A stretch of DNA of 64,000 nucleotides from positions 3,142,603 to 3,206,602 of the forward strand of contig OX393572.1 in NCBI GenBank assembly GCA_947652115.1. Direction: 5' to 3'. This stretch comes from Blastomussa wellsi (Eukaryota; Cnidaria; Anthozoa; Scleractinia; Plerogyridae). The notes under the pieces were generated by a model. It ran no database searches. It was not told where the DNA came from and worked only from the letters and a program-made list of their open reading frames with translations. Each line of letters starts with the position of its first letter. Within the stretch, counting starts at the first letter, position 1. Of the stretch, positions 55,401 through 60,411 are shown in pieces. The translations under genes and the position numbers were made by a program.

Positions 55401-57580
55401 GCAAAGTCAATTTTTTCACGTAGTATCAGCCTTGCAGTTGTTTGAGTAGAAATACCCCTAGTCGCTTCATGCTAAGGAAACCGGGATAAGCTCCGGCGGT
55501 ATGGGCCACTGGCCTCGACGTACAATTTATATATTTTTATAGCACGAAGCGGCTAGCAATACCTCTACTCCCCCTGGATGGGATGCTAGGCTGTCGCAGG
55601 TTCCTCCACAATATTCTGCCAGGTTGCCCCCAATAATTCGCTTGTACCAATTTATACTCCTGGGTGCAGAGAGGTACTGTAAAATTAGTATCTTGCCAAG
55701 AAAACAACGCCAGGCGCAGTGGCCTAATGGTTAAAGCGCTGAACCTCGGATCGGACGGTCCGGGTTCGAGCCTCTAGCCGGGGCACTGCGTTGTGTTCTT
55801 GGGCAAGACACTTTACTCTCACAGTGCCTCTCTTCACCCAGGTGTATAAATGGGTACCGGCGAATTTACTGCTAGGGGGTAACCCTTCGATGGACTAGCA
55901 TCCCATCCAGGGGGGAGTAGAAATACTCTCTGTCGCTTCATGCTACAGAAACCGGGATAAGCTGTGGCCTGATGGGCCACTAGGCCGAATGCAGACTACC
56001 AAGAACACAACGCAATGTCCTCGATCAGGGTTCGGACCCGGACTGCTTGATAAGGAGTCGCACGGACTAACCAATAGGCCACCATGCCTTCGTCTATAAT
56101 AAGAAATTGATTTCTGATTGTTACTTTACCCTTTAGAGTGCACCTTTGTTTGCCTCTTGGCGGATGACGATCGCTGGCAGCCGATGTGTAACCATCCACT
56201 GAACGCTGATGGAAGTCCCAGGCAAGACAGACTGTTAGGAATGGAGGAATGTAAAAGTCCGTTTGGTTTTTATGAGCTGAAGATACCTGTGGATAAAAAC
56301 CTAACGTGTAGTGATACTGGTCTCCAAAATACCAATTGCAAGGACCTTGACGTGAGTTATAAGTTGCTTGACTGATTGATAGATCGACTGGTTGGTTGGT
56401 TGATTGATTGATTGATTGATTGATTGACACCTTTTTGTGCATATTCGTCCCTTGCTGTAAGTTCGTTTATATATTGTGAAGATAGAGTTTCACAGTGAAA
56501 CAGCAACAACACAGGTACAAACCCGGCGCGGATCCAGACCAGGTTCGACGTTTTACGGAAATTGATCAGACATTTTGTAACAAGTAGTGTTAGAGTTAAA
56601 GACCGGGGGTACTCCGTTATATGGGCTATACGGGGACGTACCGCTGGATAGGGTATGATTTTTGACCCCTCAGTCCAGAACAGGGTATATAATTCAAGCG
56701 AGTCTGTCCTAGACAGGGTATGGATATTACGGAGTCGTCCTGTTCAGGGCGTGGCTTCAAGACTTTTAAGCGTATCCGAAATCAGAAACGTTCATCAGTA
56801 TTCATTTAGCCGGTCATCAGTCACCATTGGATCATTTTCATTTAGTATAAAAATTACGTTTTCCTTGGTCCGAAACAGGGTACATGTTTGAGGTTATTTT
56901 GGTCCTAAACAGGGTCAGGGTTTCAGACCTTCATTGGCACCCCTATACCCAAACATGAGCCAAGTCCCCCCCCCCCCCCCCGAGAGTTAAAGAGTGTTTC
57001 CGAGTTTTACAATCTAAAACGCCAGGTCAACATCTCGGACGAGTTACTCTAAATACCCCGGAAAATGGCGCTTAGCTTAAAAATTTTTCCGGTTGGAGCA
57101 TGCCAACAGACCCCCTGGGGAATATGCCTTCAGCACCCGCAGTTATAATTATCGGAAATCCCTGGATCCGCGCCCGCCTGCAAACGTTGAATGAAACTAA
57201 CGTCATCATTTACTGAGTCGAGCACTTCAAGGCCAATGCTGCGCTCTATTTTTTTAAGCTGTTCAAGATCGTTCTAACTTTGAAGTCTTCCGTTGAAACC
57301 CTAGTGTGTGTAGGCTACTGGGCAACACCTCATCCATCACTCTCATCATCTTCATTATCGTTATGACCATTGTCATCATCATTATTGTTATTTTGTTTCC
57401 ATGTAGTTGACCAAGTTCACGCGCATGAACGTGTGGACCCATTTGTTCTACTGGTCTGGCCAATATCCCACAGGGCCAAACGATCCTATATGCAGGAGCC
57501 CAGGAAAGAGGAATATAACAGTGGACGCCGTCCAGCAATTTCCCGAAGTACCAGATGATTATCAATTATCATTTGTGTGA
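27824..57580 (+). CDS. Paralog B: secreted collagen-like / helical protein, 18 exons, no lectin
   Basis: The joined model uses exons 27824-27890, 31382-31513, 33022-33170, 33590-33764, 33975-34090, 37873-37993, 39965-40084, 42402-42551, 45331-45558, 45920-46113, 47078-47185, 48234-48584, 50130-50376, 50728-51062, 52136-52225, 54620-54842, 56137-56351 and 57407-57580. That is 3195 nt, 1064 residues plus stop, all GT-AG and in phase. Order: signal peptide (1-22), Cys-containing module (23-66), beta-like region (67-157), interrupted Gly-X-Y blocks (158-343), helical region (344-831) with hydrophobic stretch 554-585, and Cys-containing C-terminal part (832-1064). It matches paralog A exon for exon except that the lectin cassette is absent. 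It is likely secreted. The family is not recognised and function is unknown. The introns are much longer than in paralog A and are full of repeats. Confidence 0.85.
29962..30193. repeat. MITE-like palindrome with ~52-bp TIRs
   Basis: CACAGGCAGACCATCCTCTG on the left mirrors GAGGATGGTCTGCCTGTG on the right. The stem continues through GGCCGCGTGACGTCACGATA. It contains a CRE-like TGACGTCA in each arm. Confidence 0.8.
30878..31056 (+). repeat. Half copy of the 35498 palindrome
   Basis: GATGACGTCACAAA, ATTATGGGATTT, CCCACTTGCCAAAAATCAG and ACTCCATACAAATCCTTG are all shared with 35498-35865, but only one arm is present. A small TCTGTTCTAAACAGTTTAGA palindrome follows. Confidence 0.7.
31382..31513 (+). 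CDS. Paralog B exon 2: N-terminal Cys module
   Basis: Residues 23-66, with RGCARLTVG and SWFQTPSIVDMG. It is 6 nt longer than paralog A exon 2. Donor GTAAGA. It splices directly to the YRVLGRV exon, where paralog A inserts the lectin exon. Confidence 0.82.
31514..33021 (+). other. Paralog B intron 2 (site of the missing lectin exon)
   Basis: No lectin remnant is visible in any frame. The intron holds the repeat element 32055-32190 and unassigned sequence. Confidence 0.6.
32055..32190 (+). repeat. Interspersed element, GTCCCCAGAGCC family
   Basis: Closest copy of 8688-8857. It shares GGAGTTTAAAACGG, GTGATTGGACTCCCTTTG and GTCCCCAGAGCCACTTGTTC. Confidence 0.75.
33022..33170 (+). CDS. Paralog B exon 3: YRVLGRV region
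   Basis: Residues 67-116: YRVLGRVIHLKHLKQQL through LEILADTVYVE. It has the same 149 nt and phases as paralog A exon 4. Confidence 0.85.
33430..33535. repeat. CTA/CTAC microsatellite
   Basis: An imperfect run of CTACTACTACTG-type triplets followed by TCATCATTATTATCGTCATC lies in the short intron before paralog B exon 4. Confidence 0.8.
33590..33764 (+). CDS. Paralog B exon 4: beta region and first Gly-X-Y block
   Basis: Residues 117-174: VALHGIRKVKIYAREIV, WNQV, then GSNGENGKRGIHGPMG. 175 nt, as in paralog A exon 5. Acceptor TTCTTTGCAG, donor GTACGT. Confidence 0.87.
33975..34090 (+). CDS. Paralog B exon 5: Gly/Asn-rich segment
   Basis: Residues 175-213, with FCDVISGTLEV and NGGNGRKGQDGGDGA. 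It carries one Cys absent from paralog A. The donor is GTTAGA, a weaker form. Confidence 0.83.
34361..34604 (+). mobile_element. 5'-truncated SINE, family I, with 12-bp TSD
   Basis: It starts at the B-box remnant CGAGCCTCTAGCC and runs through the body shared with 55711-55997. It is bounded by the direct repeat TAACAAGAGGCT at 34349-34360 and 34605-34616, as left by LINE-type insertion. Confidence 0.85.
35498..35865. repeat. Palindromic element, ~170-bp arms
   Basis: The left arm (GTGACATCACAAATATTTCA, then CCCACTTGCCAAAAATCAG, GCGACTCTATACAAATCCTT) is mirrored by the right arm ending GACGTCATCAC. The centre is near 35680. Confidence 0.75.
35884..36300. repeat. Inverted repeat with GGGACTGTCGGGAAACAG arms
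   Basis: CTGTTTCCCGACTGTCCCAG at about 35911 mirrors CTGGGACTGTCGGGAAACAG at about 36241, with outer GGAAATCCCAGAC/GTCTGGGATTTTTT. A further pair (TTTGATTGTAAGTGAAGG / CCTTCACTTACAATCAAA) continues outside, to about 36760. Confidence 0.7.
37675..37830 (+). repeat. Fragment of the 5268 palindromic family
   Basis: TTATTAAAAACACCCAAAAATATTG and GGTATATGAGCTCATATACC match 5268-5545. It ends about 45 bases before paralog B exon 6. Confidence 0.65.
37873..37993 (+). CDS. Paralog B exon 6: Gly-X-Y block with Cys pair
   Basis: Residues 214-253: two Cys (SVCDVD and SCILHH) then GVKGPRGKDGGDAGRPG. Phase 0-1, as in paralog A exon 7. Acceptor CTACACAAG, donor GTAATG. Confidence 0.82.
38883..39082 (+). 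repeat. Degraded SINE, family I
   Basis: CTGCGTTGTGTTCTTGGGCA and GTGCCTCTCTTCGCTCAGGT match the SINE body. After an unrelated middle, CCAGGGGGAGTAGAAATACT returns at the end. Confidence 0.65.
39470..39890. repeat. Dispersed repeat with GGGTATGG phrases, copy 1
   Basis: Phrases such as GACCCCTCAGTCTTGAACAG, GGGTATATAATTCAAGCG and CCGAAATCAGAAGCGTTCA recur at 56605-56985. Confidence 0.7.
39965..40084 (+). CDS. Paralog B exon 7: Gly-rich segment
   Basis: Residues 254-293: GGGGYAGFM, TGTLQLKSC, then SPARNGRGGQG. 120 nt and phase 1-1, as in paralog A exon 8, but with fewer Gly-X-Y triplets. Donor GTTAGA. Confidence 0.83.
40115..40267. repeat. GTCCCCAGAGCC-family fragments
   Basis: Two GTCCCCAGAGCCACTTGTTC starts in tandem and a closing GTGGCTCTGGGGACGAGAAT. 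It appears to be a rearranged double insertion of the family at 8688. Confidence 0.65.
40475..41890. mobile_element. 1.4-kb TIR element with 10-bp TSD and subterminal tandem repeats
   Basis: Ends read GATAGTGTCTAAAAGTACAC and, inverted, GATCGTGTCTAAAGGTACAC, flanked by the direct repeat TGGAAAATAC (40465-40474, 41891-41900). Just inside each end are repeats of CGAGTGACCACGAATGA. No transposase frame is evident, so it looks non-autonomous. Confidence 0.82.
42402..42551 (+). CDS. Paralog B exon 8: last Gly-X-Y block
   Basis: Residues 294-343: GAGGEGGLGRLCYW, a Ser/Arg insert with a second Cys, then RGARGDNGYPGR. Phase 1-1. Donor GTAACT (weaker). Confidence 0.82.
43996..44984. mobile_element. 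~1-kb TIR element, CCCGCA-ATAAGCCGCACC ends
   Basis: The left end ACCGTAAACACCCGCAGATAAGCCGC is mirrored by GCGGCTTATGTGCGGGTTTTTACGGT at the right end. A second copy of the end motif (CCCGCAGATAAGCCGCACCT) lies inside near 44908, suggesting nesting or rearrangement. No transposase is recognised. Confidence 0.75.
44993..45237. repeat. GATCCGTTCC-rich element with inverted ends
   Basis: The ends GTTTACAAGGG and CCCTTGTAAAC are inverted. The inside is a patchwork of GGACCG, GATCCGTT and TTCCAGAACG-type words on both strands. Confidence 0.7.
45331..45558 (+). CDS. Paralog B exon 9: start of helical region
   Basis: Residues 344-419, with FPMELIKIMRGHAEDLLLG and closing KIKKG. It is 6 nt shorter than paralog A exon 10. 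Acceptor CTTCCTTCCAG, donor GTGAGA. Confidence 0.86.
45645..45881. repeat. MITE-like inverted repeat between exons 9 and 10
   Basis: GCGTGGCCACCCAACAAACT at the left and AGTTTGTTGGGTGGCCACAC at the right. The stem extends through TTTTTTGACAAGT/ACTTGTCAAAAAA and AAATTTG..GCTCTCTGGTTGGCT. It fills most of the 361-base intron. Confidence 0.8.
45920..46113 (+). CDS. Paralog B exon 10: conserved helix segment
   Basis: Residues 420-484: KLGFLGKADYDIFGKNSLFA then a charged helix. 194 nt, as in paralog A exon 11. Acceptor CTTTCTTTCAG, donor GTTTGT. Confidence 0.87.
46423..46638. repeat. MITE-like element, TTTATCAATAAAGG ends
   Basis: TTTATCAATAAAGGGCAAAATT at the left is matched by AATTTTGTCCTTTATTGATAAA at the right. 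GAGGGCATTTTT repeats lie inside. Confidence 0.75.
46649..46793. repeat. Near-perfect hairpin, ~65-bp arms
   Basis: CTATTAAGGATTAATTGCAC and CAAAATTTTCCAAATTGCCC are mirrored after a loop at about 46715-46725 (GTCGCTTCGCGAC). Confidence 0.8.
47078..47185 (+). CDS. Paralog B exon 11: Lys/Glu-rich helix
   Basis: Residues 485-520: MAAAISAISKEKLK to EKRLYVK. 108 nt and phase 0-0. The internal ATG at its first codon is not a start. Confidence 0.83.
47662..47850 (+). repeat. Two tandem ~93-bp repeats
   Basis: Each unit runs from ATAGTGCCCTC through CACTATCGCGTCACGTG or GCTATCGCGTCACGTG to AATTTAGTGGTGAACTATAA. The two differ at a handful of bases. Confidence 0.85.
48234..48584 (+). CDS. Paralog B exon 12: helix with hydrophobic stretch
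   Basis: Residues 521-637: SIQTLEQQM, FLAVLQGITGFIGAI, KDP turn, LAIIDTSLAVVG, then WMTFGKNYQPL and SDLDFDQVDV. 351 nt, as in paralog A exon 13. Donor GTATGT. Confidence 0.88.
48599..48861. repeat. Palindromic repeat element (family copy 2)
   Basis: TTATTCCATGAGTGCGCGTT and the mirrored AGTGCGAGTGGAATAA, with the same AT-rich tail as 5268-5545. It lies only 14 bases after the exon 12 donor. Confidence 0.75.
48862..50129 (+). other. Rest of paralog B intron 12
   Basis: AT-rich, without a recognisable gene or repeat. The open frame entering exon 13 from 49995 is intron read-through. Confidence 0.5.
50130..50376 (+). CDS. Paralog B exon 13: helical segment
   Basis: Residues 638-719: PQDVAEFK, ESFFIAGAARIEM, MDLDNDIGGY. 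247 nt, as in paralog A exon 14. Donor GTACAA. Confidence 0.88.
50728..51062 (+). CDS. Paralog B exon 14: helix then beta segment
   Basis: Residues 720-831: VLSTYRELERSFM, YQLYKAFEFRSLW, FQRVASESAPGTG, DIKKWRFD. 335 nt. Acceptor CACAATAAAG lacks a long pyrimidine tract but keeps phase and homology. Confidence 0.87.
51551..51730. repeat. MITE-like element with GGGGCGGATCCAGG ends
   Basis: AGGGGCGGATCCAGGAATTT at the left and CCCTGGATCCGCCACTG at the right, with poly-G tracts inside. Confidence 0.75.
52136..52225 (+). CDS. Paralog B exon 15: CATC motif
   Basis: Residues 832-861, ending SCATCYNVRLLK. 90 nt, as in paralog A exon 16. Acceptor ACTCTTTTCAG, donor GTAGGT. Confidence 0.86.
52330..52432. 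repeat. AATAAC then AAT microsatellites
   Basis: About 50 bases of ACAATA-type hexamers are followed by a run of about 18 AAT triplets. Confidence 0.9.
52462..52650. mobile_element. Relative of the 14073 mariner-like MITE
   Basis: Shares TTGTGTAGTGACCAATCGCA, TTCAGGACACGCGAACAAAC and GGTGTTCACGGTTTT with 14073-14300. The outer TIR bases are lost at both ends. Confidence 0.8.
52653..54106. repeat. Inverted pair of ~75-bp repeats 1.3 kb apart
   Basis: CCTCGTTCCCAGGGTCTCTC through AGACCCTGGCACAGGCTGGT at 52653-52730 is nearly exactly mirrored at 54030-54106. The DNA between shows no gene. The pair may be the ends of one larger element or two insertions. Confidence 0.75.
54231..54380. repeat. 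Palindromic element, GTGTTTCATC family, copy 3
   Basis: ATATATCAAACACTCGAGACAG mirrors CAGTCTCGTGTTTGATATA. The inside is more diverged from 24911-25047. Confidence 0.7.
54620..54842 (+). CDS. Paralog B exon 16: beta-rich C-terminal segment
   Basis: Residues 862-935: IYIELYG, SYFRAGDGTIKQYRQP, KFKFDRYTLTNEQTC. Acceptor TTATTATTTTAG. Donor GTAATT at 54843, where an in-frame TAG would otherwise follow. Confidence 0.86.
54964..55520 (+). mobile_element. SINE, family I, split by a hairpin insertion
   Basis: The head GTGGTCTAATGGTTAGCCCG (A box) and GAGTTCGAGCC (B box) lead into the body to 55158. The tail resumes at 55444 (GAGTAGAAATAC, then CGCTTCATGCTAAGGAAACC). The 55159-55443 interval is a later insertion. 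Confidence 0.8.
55159..55443. mobile_element. 285-bp hairpin element inside a SINE, 12-bp TSD
   Basis: Flanked by GAGTAGAAATAC on both sides (55147-55158 and 55444-55455). Its second half is a long hairpin: AACTGCAAGGCTGATACTAC at about 55257 is mirrored by GTAGTATCAGCCTTGCAGTT, with about 85-bp arms and a tiny loop near 55354. Confidence 0.82.
55545..55708 (-). mobile_element. SINE, family I, minus strand, fragment
   Basis: Reading on the minus strand, CAGAATATTG.. and CATCCCATCCAGGGGGAGTA then GCCGCTTCGTGCT match the SINE body and tail. The tRNA-like head is missing. Confidence 0.65.
55711..55997 (+). mobile_element. Intact tRNA-derived SINE, family I
   Basis: GGCGCAGTGGCCTAATGGTT (A box) and GGTTCGAGCC (B box), then TGTGTTCTTGGGCAAGACAC, TATAAATGGGTACCGG, GATGGACTAGCATCCCATC and CTTCATGCTACAGAAACC. 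Best full-length reference copy in the window. Confidence 0.85.
55998..56093 (-). mobile_element. tRNA-like SINE head, minus strand
   Basis: Minus strand reads GGTGGCCTATTGGTTAGTCC and GGTCCGAACCC then CATTGCGTTGTGTTCTTGG: the head of a family I SINE or a close relative, ending about 45 bases before paralog B exon 17. Confidence 0.7.
56137..56351 (+). CDS. Paralog B exon 17: Cys-rich segment
   Basis: Residues 936-1007, opening CTFVC, then RWQPMC, EECKSPFG, LTCSD and TNCKDLD. It is 9 nt longer than paralog A exon 18. Acceptor ACCCTTTAG, donor GTGAGT. Confidence 0.87.
56605..56985. repeat. Dispersed repeat with GGGTATGG phrases, copy 2
   Basis: Shares GACCCCTCAGTC, ACAGGGTATATAATTCAAGC and CGAAATCAGAAACGTTCA with 39470-39890, and ends in a poly-C tract (56968-56981). 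Confidence 0.7.
57407..57580 (+). CDS. Paralog B exon 18: terminal exon
   Basis: Residues 1008-1064: LTKFTRMNVW, FYWSGQYPTGPNDPICRSPG, then an acidic tail not present in paralog A, and TGA at 57578-57580. The tail is shared with the remnant at 24564. Confidence 0.86.
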   Translation: MTKFTRMNVWTHLFYWSGQYPTGPNDPICRSPGKRNITVDAVQQFPEVPDDYQLSFV

Positions 57581-57612
57581 GACATAACCAAACAAATACA
57601 ACATAAAAGATA

Positions 57613-57618
57613 AATAAA
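57613..57618 (+). promoter_or_regulatory. Polyadenylation signal of paralog B
   Basis: AATAAA lies 33 bases after the stop codon, the first canonical signal downstream. Confidence 0.6.
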
Positions 57619-57649
57619 AAAGCTATGAATTTAGTTAGTCAAGGGGTGA

Positions 57650-58125
57650 TTGCATTCTCTCGTTCCTTCTTTTCTTTTTTTTCTTCCTCACTTCCTGCTG
57701 TGGTGCCTCCCTGCCTTCCTTCTTTCTACTCTCCCTCCCTTTCTCCCTGCCGTGGTCCCTCCCTGCCTTCCTTCTTCCTACTCTACATCCCTTGCTCCCT
57801 GCTGTCCCTCCTTGCCTTCCTTCTTCCTACTCTACCTCCCTTGCTCCCTGCGGTGGTTCCTCCTTCCCTCCCTACTGTGGTCCCTCCCAGCCGCCCTTCC
57901 TCCCTCTCTTTCTCCCTCCCTACCTACCGCTTTCACTCCCTCCTTCCTTCCTCCTACTCTTCCTCGCTACCTCCTTGCTGTGGTCTCTCCCTGCCTCCCT
58001 CCCTACCTACTGCTTTCCCTCCCTCCTTTTCTTCCTCCCTTCCTGCCTAACCCACTCTCCCTCCCCATCTCTCTCCCTCGCTGCCCCCATTCCTCCCCGC
58101 TGCCTCCCAAGCTCCCTCCTGCCTA
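57650..58125 (+). repeat. CCCT/CCTTCC pyrimidine tract
   Basis: Nearly 480 bases of imperfect TCCCTCCC and TTCCTTCC words with interspersed TGCTGTGGT. Long open frames in all three frames here are by-products of the composition. Confidence 0.9.
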
Positions 58126-58904
58126 CTATCACGTGATCAATTCGGCATTGTGCTGTAACGATTGTGGCCCTTGTTGTTGTTGGCGGTGACGAACGTTGCC
58201 CTTTGTTCCACTGCTGACGTCACCATCTTTGATGAGAAAAACTTCTCTATCTCTGCAGAAGTAAACAATCTTTCCAGCGAGTGATATCCATTTGGAGTGA
58301 CACCGACAGGATTAATTGAAGTTTGATATACATACAACGATGCTTCGAAATTTGAGTGAAAACCTTGAAGGAATTTTTTTCACAACCCCTTTTTACTACT
58401 AGATAAGAGTTTCCTGAAAAGATGTTGCCTTCTTGGTAGTATAATTTAGTTCTTTTGCCTAGGCTAACTAGAAGGCCCAGAGTTGCAGCAAAAGTACATA
58501 GGGTCAGCAAAAAAGGAAAAGAAAAGGCGACAATAAATAAATAAACAAACGAAAAGCTGTTTTTGCCGGGAAATTCCCCTTCAAAAATGCCTGAAAACGG
58601 ATGAAATGCCTGTGGAATGCTAGTGGAGAGACTTATTCTTGCATGTTGCAAATGCTGTCTGGAGTTTTTTGGAGCTGATTCCCCTAAAACACGTTTTTTA
58701 AAGAAAAATCCCCAGGCGCAAATGAAAGCTAGTGAACAAAAGATGAGTCCAAAATCCATTTCCAAGCGCACGTGAGAGAGACTGGGTACCACTAGGACAC
58801 CTAAGTGATCATACACACCCATAAACAGAGGATTTGCGCTGTTGTCTTCGCGGAAGTGAAAGTTGTACGTTAAATGTACACAAGAAACAAACAAATTTAA
58901 AGGT
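58126..58904. other. Interval upstream of the FAD enzyme gene
   Basis: The interval holds a low-support minus-strand open frame (58247-58822) and the presumed promoter and 5' UTR of the FAD enzyme gene. An AAAG/GTATG step just before the start (58899-58907) could be a splice acceptor of a 5' UTR intron. Confidence 0.4.
58247..58822 (-). CDS. Hypothetical two-TM protein (low support)
   Basis: An open frame of 191 codons from ATG at 58822 on the minus strand, head to head with the FAD enzyme gene. Two hydrophobic stretches look like membrane segments: one after MDFGLIFCSLAFICAW and one around FVYLFIVAFSFPFLLTL. No domain, repeat or homologue is recognised, and no splice or transcript evidence is available. 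It could be chance or a first exon. Confidence 0.2.
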   Translation of the reverse strand: MGVYDHLGVLVVPSLSHVRLEMDFGLIFCSLAFICAWGFFFKKRVLGESAPKNSRQHLQHARISLSTSIPQAFHPFSGIFEGEFPGKNSFSFVYLFIVAFSFPFLLTLCTFAATLGLLVSLGKRTKLYYQEGNIFSGNSYLVVKRGCEKNSFKVFTQISKHRCMYIKLQLILSVSLQMDITRWKDCLLLQR

Positions 58905-60356
58905 ATGCATTTGTCAAGAAGCTATCGTCTTGGCCGGAAAAAGTTTTTCAAGAGCGCAGCAATGATTAGAATGATTCATGGTGGCAGCTCGGTAAGCGAA
59001 GCACTTGAACAACTAAAAGATATCGTAGTCACTCCAGAGCAACCTAACCTTTACAAGGAAGCGACAAAGATTTACAATCCCGCGTACAGTTACGAAAATC
59101 CCGCGTTTGTCGCCTTACCTAAGAATGCTGAAGACATCAAGCGTTGTCTACAAATCGCCAGCAAGACTGGCACGCCAGTGGCTGTCAAATCCGGGGGACA
59201 CTGCTTCGCTGGTTACTCCACCACAGACAGTAATGGCTTTGTCATCTCTCTTAAAAATATGAATCAAGTTCAACTTAGGGGGAACATGGTGACTGTTCAG
59301 GCTGGGGCATGCTGGGGAGATGTGTACTCTGCACTAGATGATACTAGCTACGTTGCCGTGGGAGGGTGTGTTCCTGCTGTCGGAATTGGAGGTTACATTC
59401 TTGGGGGTGGGTACAGTATGCTGTCACGTGCATATGGTGGATTGGCATGTGACAAGGCCATGTCATTCACCATGGTAACAGCTGATGGCAACAAGCTCGT
59501 GAAAGCATCAGTAGACGAAAATCAGGATCTCTTTTGGGCTTTGAAGGGAGGAGGAGGTGGCAATTTTGGCGTCTTAGTTGATGTTACCCTAGAAGTATGT
59601 CTCAGACCAAATCAGTTCATTTGGAGTCGACTCATTTATGATAACACTGATGACAGTGAACAAGGGCTTGAAGCAGTGGGCAAGAATTTAAGCAAGTTTC
59701 CTAAAGAGCTTAATCTTGATATGGCTCTTCATGGTTACTTTGGCAAGAAAACCTTGACCCTTGATGCTGTATACTCTGATATACATGAAGAAAGGGTCCA
59801 AGAAAGCCTTAAGATGCTTCACCCAACAACAGAAACAAAACCTCAGATATTTACCTCATATTTGCAGTTTTCAACTGAATACAGCAGACGCCATGGATTC
59901 GTCCATCAAGAAGTAGAACCCATATATGTTAAAGGGGTGATGATTGATTCCTTTCCACCATCCTTGGCGAACTATTTCGCACATATTGATATCCCACCAG
60001 AATGCCTTCTCGAATTTGTTCATATGGGTGGTGATATTGCTCAGCATTCGTCATCATCCACAGCTTTTCCATTCCGTTCTGCACAGTACAGCTTCTACAC
60101 CTATGGTAGGTTCCATGACCCTGCTCAGCGAGAAGAGGTAACAACATTTGCTACATCAACATATAATGCTGTTAGAGAATCTGGTTGTTCTCTTGGAAGT
60201 TATGTAAACTATATGGACCGTCATCTTAAGAACTGGAGTAAGAATTTCTATGGCATTAATTACACACGCCTATATGAAATAAAGCAAAAATGGAATCCTC
60301 TTGGGTGTGGATCCCTGCATTTTCAGCAGGAAATTGGTTCTTCTTGGGAGCCATGA
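58905..60356 (+). CDS. FAD-linked oxidoreductase, berberine-bridge-enzyme-like, apparently intronless
   Basis: One open frame of 483 residues plus stop (TGA 60354-60356) covers a whole family-length protein. The N-terminal half is the FAD-binding fold: PVAVKSGGHCFAGYS with H99, the expected 8-alpha-histidyl FAD ligand, then GIGGYILGGGYSMLSRAYG (161-179). C155 in GGCVPAVG lies near the second flavin-linking Cys of bicovalent members, but with one extra residue before the PxVG, so its role is uncertain. The C-terminal end has the BBE-type YVNY (433-436), NYTRLYEIK (452-460) and HFQQEIG. These enzymes oxidise sugars or small molecules, passing electrons to oxygen; the substrate here is unknown. 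No signal peptide is seen. The start is the first in-frame ATG; a second at codon 20 is possible. Being intronless in an intron-rich region, it could be a retrocopy or a transferred gene. Confidence 0.9.
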   Translation: MHLSRSYRLGRKKFFKSAAMIRMIHGGSSVSEALEQLKDIVVTPEQPNLYKEATKIYNPAYSYENPAFVALPKNAEDIKRCLQIASKTGTPVAVKSGGHCFAGYSTTDSNGFVISLKNMNQVQLRGNMVTVQAGACWGDVYSALDDTSYVAVGGCVPAVGIGGYILGGGYSMLSRAYGGLACDKAMSFTMVTADGNKLVKASVDENQDLFWALKGGGGGNFGVLVDVTLEVCLRPNQFIWSRLIYDNTDDSEQGLEAVGKNLSKFPKELNLDMALHGYFGKKTLTLDAVYSDIHEERVQESLKMLHPTTETKPQIFTSYLQFSTEYSRRHGFVHQEVEPIYVKGVMIDSFPPSLANYFAHIDIPPECLLEFVHMGGDIAQHSSSSTAFPFRSAQYSFYTYGRFHDPAQREEVTTFATSTYNAVRESGCSLGSYVNYMDRHLKNWSKNFYGINYTRLYEIKQKWNPLGCGSLHFQQEIGSSWEP

Positions 60357-60411
60357 CAATGTCCTTTCCTGGTAAATTAGTTTTCTGACCTGTGTGTGAA
60401 ATTTGGGTAGA

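Noticed and set aside
55711..55785. tRNA-like sequence with A and B boxes (also at 54964, 56090, 16557 and 63830)
   Set aside because: Part of longer SINE bodies, no cloverleaf pairing or clean ends; promoter remnants, not functional tRNAs.
6359..57580. A and B as a single giant gene
   Set aside because: A has its own stop and polyadenylation signal. B has its own signal peptide, and the exon series restarts from the beginning.
57625..58189. Three overlapping long open frames (114-179 codons) in the pyrimidine tract
   Set aside because: All are Pro/Ser/Leu translations of CCCT/CCTTCC repeats, open in every frame because of composition.
58863..58904. Earlier start for the FAD enzyme
   Set aside because: The upstream part has no ATG; the first in-frame ATG is at 58905, near a possible splice acceptor.
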